64,000 nucleotides of DNA from Dromiciops gliroides (lineage: Eukaryota; Chordata; Mammalia; Microbiotheria; Microbiotheriidae), in the NCBI RefSeq assembly GCF_019393635.1, contig NC_057861.1:735580232-735644231 (forward strand), in the 5' to 3' direction. This document shows positions 42,301 to 55,400 of the stretch, one piece after another. A model generated the notes under the pieces. It was not told the origin of the DNA, searched no databases, and saw nothing but the letters and a program-made list of their open reading frames with translations. The first letter of the stretch is position 1. Each line of letters starts with the position of its first letter. A program made the translations under genes and the position numbers.

Positions 42301-45300
42301 CAATAGTGTCTGAATCAGAATTTGAACTTAGTTCTTCCTGACTGCAGGCCAAGCTCTCTATCACTTTTTTTTTTTTTAGTGAGGCAATTGGGGTTAAGTG
42401 ACTTGCCCAGGGTCACACAGCTAGTAGGTGTCAAGTGTCTGAGGCCGGACCTGAACTCAGGTACTCCTGACTCCAGGGCTGGTGCTCCACCCACTGTGCC
42501 ATCTAGCTGCCCCACTCTCTATCACTTTTGCCATCAGCTGTCTCACATAAGTTAAGTGACTTGCTCAAAGTCATAGAATTACTCAGTGTCAGACTTATGA
42601 TTCCACCTCAGAACTCTTTTTTTTTTGGGGGGGGCATGGGGGTTAAGTGACTTGCCCAGGGTCACACAGTTAGTAAGTGTCAAATGTCTGAGGCCAGATT
42701 TGAATTCAGGTACTCCTGAATCCAGGGCCAGTGCTCTATCCACTGCACCACTTAGCTGCCCCCTCAGATGGTAGAATTCTAACTTGGGTTTTGCTTCTTC
42801 TAATAAGAAAAGTGAGAGGATTGCAATGGTACAGTATTGCCTTGGAATCACAGATATAATCCTGTTTTGTGTTGCAGCTAACAGGAAAGGGTGTTTATAA
42901 CTGATGATGTCTTTTTACTCAACAGTCAAGAAAGGATTCTCTCTTTAAGGTACACTTGAGTGGTGGTAGCAGAGGTGGGGCTGAGGTTAGTATATGTTTG
43001 GTGTGAGTCAGGGAGCAGGGCAAGGAATCAAAACACTTTTCACTGACAATAATCAAAGTCCTTTCTCAGTTTGCTGTTGACTAGGATCATGGGACCACAG
43101 ATTTAGAACCAGAAGAGAAATCACAGGTCACCCAGTACAAACAAACATTCTCATTTTACCCATGAGGAAATAGTCCCACAGTGGTTTGATGACTTGTCCA
43201 AGGTCATACAGGCAGTGAGTGGCAGAGATAGGATTTGAACCTGGGTCCTCTGACCCCAAATTCAGTTCATTTTCAAATTCTCAATATTTAGGAGGCCCTG
43301 ACCATCAATCACTTTCTTTCTAAGATGCTGGCATCCTTAATTTCCTGATTCCTCTAGTGCCTTGCTAACGTCTTCTCCTCAGTTACCTAGTACTTATTTT
43401 CTATCTCTTTATAAACGGACATATTATCTCCTGTGATAGAATGTAAACTCAAGAGTAGGGACTATTTCATTTTTTGTTGTTGTTTCCCCAGTGTCTAGTA
43501 CACTGTCTGCCACAGAGTAGGGACTTAATAAATACTTGTTGATTGACTAGTATAGATTTTATATTTTCTTATATGCATATATGTTTTTTTCCCCAGTAGA
43601 ATATAAACTCATTGAGGGCAGGAAACGTTTCATTTTTGTCTTTTCATTCCTAGTGACTAGCACAGTATCTGGCACATTGAAGGTGCATGATGCGTACTTG
43701 TTTATTGGTTGATTAGATAGATCTTTGGCTGGCCTCACCTGGTGCTTATTGCCATATTTCAAACACAAGCAGATTCGATTATTGGATGGACATCAGTTTA
43801 ATGGACAATCAGTTTACCTATTCTCGTAGTCAATGTAGGACTATTTTTCCAAATTGATTCATTATAGATCTTATTAGACATGATTCATGAAATAGAAATG
43901 AATAAGAGCTCTCCAAATGACATTGTTTCATACTACTTACATTAAATCCTTCAGGGTTAGGAAATTGCTCAGTGTTTAAAGTTAGAATGTAGTCAGAGAC
44001 GAAAGTCATATGTACTGCTGAGTTGGCCCGCCATTGTCTTTCTCTGTGTTTTTCTGTCTCTGTTTCTCTGTCCTTCTTTTTTTCCTCTTCTTCCTTCTGT
44101 TCTTCCATTTTTGCTTTGCCTTGCTTTGTGACCATGTGACCTTTCTTTTATGGTGGCAATCGTATCTTTGGCATGGTTGGAAGCATGGAATGTCCCAAAG
44201 AAAAATAAAATGAAGATAGGATCATAGATCCAGAGGTAGAAAGGGTCTCAGAGTCTATCCATTATAGTTTCAGAGTCTATCCATTACAATCCCCTCCTTT
44301 TGCAAATGAAGAAACTTGTAGGATAGGGGTATCTGAAAGGATTTTGATGTTTCACAGAACTGTGGCATCTCAGGCTTGGAAGGGGCCTCTAACATCATCT
44401 ATTCCATCCCATAGTCTGCCATTGCTAACAGGCAGCCATGTAGTCTCTGCTTCAATATCTCCAGGAGGGGGATTTCATTCCTTCCCAAGTCGGCCTATGA
44501 TACTTTTGTAGCTGGAGCTGTTACAGAATCTTAGAGTTGGAAAAGCACTCAGTTTTCTTATCTCTAGAGTGGGGATGATACTTTTATCTACTCCATAGGG
44601 CTATGCTGAGGAAAGCACTTTGTAAACTGTAAGATCCCCTATAAATATGAGCTACTGTCATGTAGCATGTGGTCACAGGTCCATGTTTACATGTAGAATG
44701 TAGAATCACAGGTCCATGTTTACATGTAGAATGGGGGGGTTGGCCAATGAGGCCAGTCTCTATGAGTATGCACAAACTGATAGAATTTCCCTGGTAGTAG
44801 AGCTGGGAGACAGACCTGTTTCCAGGAGGGTCCTAATGTGTAATGGAAATGCCTTGGGGAGACTTTGGAGCACGGATAGACATGAATCAAGTATCCATGG
44901 ATCAAGAAACTAACCACAGCTTGAATAAGAATTTCTTCATTGACTATAGCTATTGAGTTGGAACTAAGGGGCTTCAAAAGACCTCAGCCTTAGCCTCTTT
45001 CTTTTGGGTTGACTTTTCCTTGGCTCAATTCTTCTTGTTGATGGTGTTTGGTGATAGACAATGCTATAAGAGGAGAAGCTTGGGTCCCAGTGAAACTAAC
45101 ATGTGGCCTGTGAGTACAGATTTTGATTCTTTGCCTTGATGTTTGTTCTATTGTTTTAGGTAAAATTAATTTGTATTTACTCACATGAGTAAGCCACTTC
45201 TGGTCCTGGAGGCTGGAGATTGAGTTAATGCTGGGTTTAGTAGTCAGTCCATCTTTAATGCTCCAATTAATGAAGAACAACCTTCAGGACCCAGCCCAGT

Positions 45301-48300
45301 GGTAGCAGAGAGGAGAACTCATCTGGCAGGGGAATTGCATTTGGATGGGAACTTGGTGGGGCTAGGTACAAACTATTAGATCTGAGCCCATCCTCCCTAG
45401 AGACTGAGGTATACACAGAGATGTTGGGTTCTTGCTATATCTTAGAAGTCAATATCCTTTTGTAGAAGTTAATGGATATTAAGTGGTTCAATGAAAACTG
45501 GTGGCTAACATACAGTGTGGGGAACACACCCAGAATGTGGGGACTTGAGCCAATCATGTAAGAAGAGACATAACTTTCTCAGGGTACAACACCTTGACTC
45601 GGACTGTGTGTCACCCAAGGTGAAAGAACAAATCCTAGGAAAAAGATCCAATCCTAGGTCACATGTTGGCTTGCTTAGCTTTTTAGGCTACCACAACTTA
45701 CTAAGCAATGCCCTCAAACTTCTAGATTTTTCTTTATCAGTTCTGCAGTTGTGAAACTGATCTTTCAAATCCAGGCTAGGATGTCTATTTGTCCCCAATA
45801 CACTTCATCTTATTAGATGCCTGCTAAGATCTTTTTGGATCCTGACTCTTCATGTAAGAAGCACAACACTAAGTGTTGGGATTGCAAATAGAAAAGCAAG
45901 ATGATCCGTGCTCTCAAGGAACTCATAATATAATTTGGGGAGACAACATATTTAGGAGGGTTAAGTTGTACAGAAAATGGAAAGGCTTAATGGTTGGTAG
46001 AGTATAGTGGCCAGGGAAGATGACAACAACTGGGGATCTCGAGGATAGGTAGATTGTAAAGCCCCAGTGCTACCATATTTACCAGGGAGAATGGTTGCTG
46101 ACTTCTTGCTCATCAAAAAGAGTGTGATTGTCCATATCTGGCTCATTTTGGGTGGGGGGTGGGATGGGAAAAGCTGGAAAGGTTCTAGAATTAGAATGAA
46201 ATAGGCTACAGAATTTTGAGAGGGAATGGAGGAAAAGCGCCCATGTAACTTAGTCTGCTCCATGCCCTCCATGGTGAGTTCTGGGCTAGGTTTGGGAATC
46301 AGGAAATATGACCAATGTAATATTATATCTGGAGGAATGCAGGCATATTTTGTTGTATTTGTGATTTGGAACTTTTAAATATTATTTCAAGGGGGGCATG
46401 GAGTTAATAAAGAGGGAAATCTAAAAAATATTTGTTCTTTTTCTTAGGATGCTTAGCATTTTTGAATTTAACTGTAGAGAGGGCCAGACCTCTTCTGGAA
46501 AATGCATCAGAGAGCACGCTGGTTACCACAATCACTGCAGCTGTTTCTCATCATGACTCTCTAGTTGGAGATCCTGTTATTATTAATTCGAACCCTGTCG
46601 TCCATCCATTTGTGGTATCTCATAAAGCTGTGGATCAGTGGGAAGTAAGTACATAGCTTGAGTGTATATTTACTTAGAACAATAAGTCTTTGTAATTAAC
46701 CCCACCCTTTCCCTCCACTACCCTCTACTGTCTATTATAATGTCCAAATTCTATGGATCTCAGAGAGCATTTTAATAGCCAACCAAATTACACTTGAGCA
46801 TCCCAATTCACATGTGAGTCAGGAACAATTTGGGGGACCACTTTGAGTCTAGGTAGTAATTGATATCAAAGAGTTTTAGGGCCAAAGAGAACTTGTTGGA
46901 GCTTTATTGCATAGAGATACTGGCTTTTCAGTAAAAAGGTGAAAAAAATTCTGTCTGCTCTTGTTAGGTGTATCTGCACATGGGCTTGATTCTTTTGAAT
47001 GAGTCACTAATCACATCATCTCTAAGTGTAGATCTACCTGGGGTCTATGGCATAATTTCCTGTTCAATGTGCTGGGACTCTTTGGCATGTCTCATTCTTC
47101 ATTTTTTTTGGCTTAGTGTCAGAACTAGAGGATGGGTGATCGCTGAAGCAGGTTGGTTAGTTTAGCCTCTTCACCCAGTGGAAGAAAAGAAACATGCTGA
47201 AAGAAAGAACTAGAGCTACTGATGAATATTGATAAGTACAGGCCATAACTCTAAGGGAAGTTTGTATGTCATTGACCTATGACTGAAGAATTCAGAAATG
47301 GCTGGGACCTGTCAATTCTATATTGGAGAATCTGTCTCCTTTTTGTCTACCTCTGTATAAAACCCCATGTCCAGTAGGTAACTGGAGATCCAGGACTGAA
47401 GCCTGAGGAACAGATTGGGGCTGGTTATATAGAACTGGCATAAAGATGATAATTGCACAAGAAAAGAAAAGAAAAAAGATAATTGAACTCATGCAAACTG
47501 ATGAGGTTGCAAAAAGAAATTAGGGAAGGAGAAGACAAGAGGATACAAAATAGAACTTTGAGGGAATATCCACAGTTGGAGGGCATGATGTGGATCATGA
47601 GCCAGCAAAGGAGATTGACAAAGAATGGTGAGAGAGGTAAGAAGGAAGGGATAAATGAAACAAAAATTTATTAATAAACTACTTATGCCACACACTGTGC
47701 TAAGTGTTTTACAAAAACTATCTCATTTGGTCCTCACAAGACCTTGGGATGTAGGTACTATTATTATCCCCATTTTGTTTTTTGTCCTTCATTCTTGAAG
47801 AAGACCATGACATCAGGAGGTGATGGCATGACTTGCAGTGAATTGGATTTAAGTAAGGGAGGGCTGTGCAAAGTCATCAGTTTCAATCTTTTGTCCAGAG
47901 CCATCTGGGCACTGGACAGATCTACAGTGGCAAAATCTACATCAGGACAACTAGAGATGGCCTTGGATATTTGAGGCAATTGGAGTTAAGTGTCTTGCTC
48001 AGGGTCACACAGTTAGTAAGTGTCAAGTGTCTGAGGCCAGATTTAAACTTAGGTCCTCTTGACTCCAGGGTCAGTGTTCTTTCCACTATGCCACCTACCT
48101 TCCCCTATCCACATTTTACAGTTGAGGAAAGTGAGGCAGGTAGAGTTTGTGACTTGCCTAGGATCATATAACTATAAGTGTCTGAGACCATATATGAACT
48201 CAAGTCTTCTTGACCCTATGCCTAATTCTCTATTCACTGCACCACCTAGATAAGGAGTTGAACCATGAGTGAGTGGTGTTATAAATACCCAGAAAAGAAA

Positions 48301-49311
48301 GAGTGTTCAAGAGAGGTTAATCAATAGTGAAAATAACCAGTTAAGCTTCTTGTTTGGTGCTGTCGGGAAATAACTGATTGACTGAATTTTCCAATTAAAA
48401 TTTTTTGAGGGGTCATTGTGAGGATATAGTGATGTTTAGGATGTGTCTACCCAAAATCCATGACTCATTACTGCATCAGTTGGATTTTTATTGTTTTAAA
48501 TTAAAAAAAATGAGTTTCTTGATCAAGGCTTATTACCAGGCTCAATATTGAAATGATGCCATTCTAATTATCTAAAACAACATACCCTCTTCCAGATTCT
48601 TTTATATAATTTTTTAAAACCACATACAAAATAATGAAAAATGATTTCCAAAAAAAGAATAAACTCCCATTTTCTGGGAAATCTCATTTATCATGGAGGC
48701 CTTCAATATGTGAAGATTGCTTTAGTCTATGTTCTATGAATAACTTCCAAGAAACTCTAATTCTTTGGCATTTTTAAAGTCCTTCACAATTGTCCTCCAG
48801 CCTATCTTCTCAGGCTTATTGTGTATGTCAGTCTCCTCCTTTCTACATTCCAGCTCAATTGGCCCATTCCTTGTACATCTTAGTCTACCTCCCATCTCTG
48901 GGCTTTTGGGCTGCCTATCCCCCAGGTCTGGAATGTACCTCCTTTTCATCTCTGCTTCTAAGAACAGTAAGGTTACTTCAAGTCTCAATGGGAATGCCAC
49001 CTTTTACATGAAGTCTTTCTTCATCCCCTAAGTTGTTAGTTCTCCCCTCAACACCATATTACTATGTTTATATTTTGTATTTACTTATTTATAAACACAT
49101 TTCCCCTCAATAGAAGTAAACTTCTTCAGGCATGGATATTTTGTTATTGTTTTTTATATTTTCAGCACCTAGGACAATTCCCTGCACATGGTAAGTGCTT
49201 AATAAATGCTTATTGACTCAGGCTTTTCTCTTATTTATCTTACTTTTTTTGTGTTAAAGCAGCCCAAGTGGCAAATTGTGTCCATCTGTAATTGATTTTT
49301 TTTACAGTCAG

Positions 49312-49355
<44 letters not shown>

Positions 49356-49390
49356 CCTCCCTCCCTCTCTCTCTCTCTCTTTTTCACACA

Positions 49391-49437
<47 letters not shown>

Positions 49438-52400
49438 TTAGACCGTGTTGGTTAATGATCAATCATATTAGGTCAAATGGTTGTAGCAGCAGGTTATATA
49501 ATAACAGCCTGTCACAGACTGTCAAACACAGCCCTGGTTTGCTTTTACCTCCCTTTATAATCTATCTAGCTACAAGTACTTCCCAGGGTTGTTGTGAGAA
49601 TCAAATGAGATAATAATTGTAAAGCACTTAACACAGTGCCTGGCACATAGTAAGTGTTGTATTCAATTCAAGGTGACACAGTGGATAGAGTGCCGGGCCT
49701 GGAGTCAGGAAGACTCATCTTCCTGATTTCAAATCTGTCCTCAGACACTTACTAGCTATATGACCCTGAACAAGTCACTTAACCCTGTTTGCCTTAGTTT
49801 TCTCATCTGTAAAATGAACTGGAGAAGGAAATGGTGAGACACTCCAATATCTTTGCCAAGACAACCCCAAATGGGATCAGAAAGAGTCAGACACAACTGA
49901 AATGACTCAACAATAATGAAAACAACAAGAAGTATGCTAGCCACTGTACTGAGTACTGGGGATACAAAATGAACCAAAAGACATTCTCTGCCTTCAAGGA
50001 GCTTGCAAACTATATGCAAATGTTAGTTATTGTTGTTGTCATGATTATTCCTTTTGGTTCAATAGTAATAGCTGATTTTTAAAATCTATGAGTGAAGAAG
50101 AGATGACAGTGTGGTATAGTTTAGAGTAAGGACTAGTCATTGACCCACTTGTGTCCTACTCCTACTTCTGTCACTAAGTAGATATATACATAAATACTAA
50201 CACATATACACACATATTTGCACACTTACATACACTTACACAAATACATACATACATGCATACATGCATACATACACATACACGTACACATGCACACCCC
50301 TTAGGTAGAAACAGTTGGAGTTGGGCTGGAGTGAATGAGGGTGTGCCCTAGGCTGCTAAATTCTGAGAGCAGTTAATAGCATTTTCAGCCCTTGAGCAGC
50401 TAGTAACAATAGAATTTAGCACCTAGTTAGTGACAGCATTGAAAAACAAGAAACTACTTAGATTCTACTGTGGTGGGGATGCTCTTCCCTTAGCTACCCT
50501 CTTCTCTCCTCAGCAGCTTTCTTATCCTGGCTTCACACTGACTTAGATCACCCACATAGAGCAGTGACCTGGTTCCCCTTTCCTTCTAATTCTCCTCAAT
50601 TGAAGGTGCCCCTCTTATACTTTGCCCTGAGGGCTAAATTGCTAGTCATGACAGTGTTCATCAACATGCTCTCTGTTCCAGTTTTCTTATCTGTAAAATG
50701 GTGGTGTGAAGGCCTCTGTCTATTTCACAGGGTAACTTTGTTGAATATAATTAAGTTGAATATGGACCTATCACCCAGCAAAGACAATATCTCTCAAGAT
50801 AAAGACAAAATACATGTGTTAGAATTCCTCTCGATGATTTTTACAAGCATTAAGAATTGCAGATACCTTTCTATTTTGGTTTCAGGTATCATTACCTATT
50901 GTTGAACTTCCTTCCTTCCACAATATTTGCTTGTTGGGCTGACAATTACTGTTCTTGCTAAGGAGAAGTGACTGGGCAAGCAGTCAAAAAAAAACAAAAA
51001 ACCAACAACCCAACATCTAGCTTCATGGAGAAACAATAGTCCAGCCCTGAAATGAACTGATTATACAGATAAATCAATGTAAATGAGACAAGATGCATTC
51101 TGGTTATGTAATCTTGAAATTGCTACCTGTCGTGAAGCCGAATGGGATGTATTAACTAAGTTGTATTGAATGTACATCAGGAAAAAATGAACCAGTGTGA
51201 CCTATTTTGTACATGTATATGTTTTCTTTTTCCTGGATGCCCTAATCAAATCAATTTCAAAACTATAGAGTGAAACCCAAACTCAATATCATTGGTCCCA
51301 TGTTCCCAAATGAATCTTACAGCATCACACATTCTCTTCTCCTTTCATTTGGGCTTCTGTTTGTTTGTTTTGGTGGGGCAGTGAAGGTTAAGTGACTTGC
51401 CCAGGGTTACACAGTAAGTGTCTAAATTTAGGTCTTCTTGACTCCAAGCCCAACACTATCAAATGTACCACCCAGGTGCCTTTTCTACATAGGGTGTCCT
51501 GAAAGTCTTAATGCAATGTTAAACTATTTCAATTTTTAGGACCTTAGGATCAAATCAGTCCCAGGGTAGAAGTTGTAAAGCTGAATGGGTTAACTTCTGT
51601 TGAGCCTAAATTTGCCTCTTTGCTATTTTTATCTATTGTTCCTAGTTCTGCTCTCTGAAAGACAAATTTAATCATTTCCCTCGTGACAGTCCTTTAGACA
51701 CTAGAAGGCAACTATCATGTTCCCTGAGCCTTCTTCAAGATTAACATGATTATCATATAGGTCTTTCTATCTACTTTATGCCCTCTTCAGAAAGTTTTTC
51801 CAACTTATCTATGTATGGACAAGCACCCAAGATAGGGCCAATGAGCACAGAGCATAGTAATTTTTCATGGTTTTTTTTTTAATTTTGGTGAAGCATTTGG
51901 GGTTAAGTGACTTGCCCAGGGTTGCACAGCTAGTAAGTATGTTAAGTGTCTGAGGCCAGATTTGAATTTAGGTCCTTCTGAATCCAGGGCTGGTGCTCTA
52001 TCTACTGTGCCACCTAGCCGCCCCTGAGCAGAGTAATTTTTCCGGGATATTATACCTCTCTATACCAGACAAAGGTCCATATAGTCAAAGCTATGGTTTT
52101 TCCAGTAGCAATGTATGACTATGAGAGTTGGACTATAAGGAAAGCTGAGCACTGCAGAATTGACACTTTCCAATTGTGGTGCTGGAGACAACTTTTGAGA
52201 GTCCCTTGAATAGCAAGGAGATCAAATCAGTCAATATTTAAAGAAATTAATTCAGATTATTCACTGGACTACTGAAGTTGAAGCTTAAATACTTTGGCCA
52301 CATAATGAAAAGATGGGACTCATTGGAGGAGAAAAGATTGAAGGCAAAAAGAGAAGGGGACAGCAGAAGATGAAATGGAGAGTGTATGGAAGCAATGAAC

Positions 52401-55400
52401 ATGAAATAAGACAGGCTTCAGGAGATAGTACGGGGTAGGAGGGCCTGGAATGCTATGGTCCATGTGATCATAAATGGTCAGACATGACGGAACAACTAAC
52501 AATAAAAAACACTAGTCTAGGAAAGCAATATTAGCTTTTGGGGAGTGTGGGCGGTTCTTGGCTCATAGGTGTGGATCACAGAAAGAGGGCAGAAACTTCC
52601 AGGTGAACCTCGACCTTGATTGAGGCAAGGCTCAAAAGGTTAGAATTATTTCACCATCAAGATCAAATTGAAGGGGAGGGATTGGGTTTATAGAAAGATC
52701 TAAAGCACACCTATGATAAAAGTGATTTTCACTGGAGTTTTCTAATAGAAGAAAAGATGTGACATCTGGTTTTCTACCAATTGGACAGCTTTAGAAACCA
52801 GAATTTCACAATACATTCTTTTCTTTTTCTTTTCTTTTTTTTTCAGGGCATTGAAGGTTAAGTAACTTACCCAGGGTCACACAGCTAGCAAGTGTCAAAT
52901 GTCTGAGGCTAGATTTGAACTCAGGTCCTCCTGAATCCAGGGCCGGTGCTTTATCCACTGTGCCACCTAGCTGCCCCTCACAATATTTTCAATTTGGCAA
53001 CCAGTGAGGAGGCCAAAGTATGACTGCTGAAGCATGCAGATAACTAGGCCTAGGGTTACTAGGATGTTATTACTTATGATTCTTGGGGGAGGGAAATTTA
53101 TTCTATGGTCTTAGGGCTTATGTAAAATCATTGCATTTTTATTCAACCTTATCCCACACACATTATTGAATGCCTCCTATATGCAAGTGACTGTTGAGTG
53201 CTAGGGACACAGACAGAGAGAAGAACAATCTAAACTCTCAAGAGAGGATCATGACAGGTAAATAAATAAGCTAATTTGAGGCAAGGGAGAGCATTTACAA
53301 CTGGGGGAATGGGCCTTGAAGAAAACTAAAAATTCTAAGGAGGATAAGTGGGGATGCTGACTGCCCCTAGGTATCAGGTATGAAGGGTGTAGCCTTTGTG
53401 AAGGTAGGGTAAGCTCAATTTAAGAAATCACAAGTTGAAGGTGGAGCCTCTGCCAGGAAGGAGGGTGAACTGAGTCTGATTGATAGATGGTTAATGAAAT
53501 AGAATTTTACTGACTTTGAATCTAAGTCATTCCATCCTGATTTTAAAAGGACTGTTTTCATTTTCTGGGAAAACAAAAAATATAACATAGCTTTTGTGGG
53601 GGGAAAAACTTCCTATCCCTGGTATCCTGTTTAAATACAATTTTCTTTTTATAGTTAATTATTGTTTCTATCATCTGTATCCTGTTTTAATTATCTATGC
53701 CGTGAAATCACCTATATCTTGTTAGAGCAGATGTTTCTGTACAATGGGTTTGTTGTCCTGTACTCCTATGTATTCTTGTAAGCATTTTCTTGGATTTTTT
53801 TTCTGTATTAAAGGAGCCCTATAGGAAAATAGGGTTGAATTGGTACTTAGAATTTTCTCTTTCTGTGAAACTTCCTCACATTACAAGTAAAGAATCTATT
53901 TATGAATGACTATATTTTGGCAGTTTTCTCTCAGAAACAAAACATTTATCGGGCAATTACTGTGTTCCATGCACTCTGTTAACAGCTCTGGCAACAAATA
54001 CAAGCAATCAAGATGGTCCCTGCCTTCAAGGAACTTACATTCTAATAGAGTAAGCTATATAACATATAATATATATAACATAACATATCATTAGAAGGAG
54101 AGGGCACATAGTGAGGGGATGTCATGGAATTTGGGAGATGGACTGGAAAGATGAGATAAAAAATCACTTATAGGAGCCTAGAAACTAGTCCAGGTTTTCT
54201 ATAGGAAGGAGATGAGGATGATGGCAGAAGAGCAAAGAATGAGTTGGATGAGTATGTAGGGAGGTTGACTAGTACTCAGGGCCAGGAAATCTTCTCAGTC
54301 CTCTTAATAAGGTGTTACCTGCGATAACCTGCCTCCGCCCCTATCCTTCTCACTACATTCTCTCAAGTAAGATGTAATTCTAAACAAAGGCTCACCTCCA
54401 TCAAGATAATGTGATTGATGGAGATGTTTTCATCTCCTCCAGTTGTCTAGCTCTCCTGATGAGTCTTCTACATGGAATGTCTCATACCTTGATGTCTGTT
54501 TCTCTTTTGATTAGCTGATAACAGCCAAAGAACCTAAGCTGGACTTTGAAATGGTGGCTTTCTATACTCTGGTGATCTATGCCCGGGACAGTGGAGGCGA
54601 CTCAGCATCTCAGACCATTTTAATCCAGATTGCAGATGTCAATGAACCACCAACTTTCATTGGATCACTCACTCAAGTGGACCAAGGTACAGAGAGTTAT
54701 TTCTATTTATGCATAAGCATATACACCCATATCAAATATTAATCCCTGACCAAACACTGGGATTGTCTCATTTTTTGATATTGCCTATACTTCTGCTCTC
54801 CTTATTTATAGAATTAATTTGGATGCAACATTCTCTGCACACACGACTCTTTGGCAATCTGTTGAGGATGTAGTTTGTAGACATTAGCTAGTTTTGCTTT
54901 TCTTCTTTGTGACCAAATAGATGTCTAACCAGTCAGCCAGCCACTAATATTGATTGCCTGCTGAGACACTTACTAGCCACAACTTCAAAGGGATGGTAGG
55001 TAGACTTTTCCCTGAGAGACAGAATCTCAGAGTTGAAAGGGATTCCACTGGTCATCTAGTCCAACTCACACTTGAAACCCCACTACAATGTATTCAATAA
55101 GTGATCATTTATCCTGGGCTAGCTCTTCTTTTTAAGTTTTCCTTGTAGAAACCTTACACTTTCCCTTTGTAGTTTCATTTATTGCTTCTCATTCTGCCCT
55201 GCAGAGCCAAGTAGAACAAAGTCAATCCATTTTATGCATGACAGGCCTTCAATTCCCTGAAGATAGATCTCAGATTCTCCTTATGACTTCTTTTCTCCAT
55301 GTTAACCATCCTCAGTTCCTACAGATGATTTGTGTATGGCCAGATCTCAAGGGCCCATCCTCATTGTCTTCTCCCTGGATGCTTGCTAGCTTATCAATGT

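Noticed and set aside
43830-44135. 101-codon minus-strand frame with a charged repeat (EEEKKKDRETETEK)
   Set aside because: Low-complexity translation of a CT-rich stretch; no splice sites or homology.
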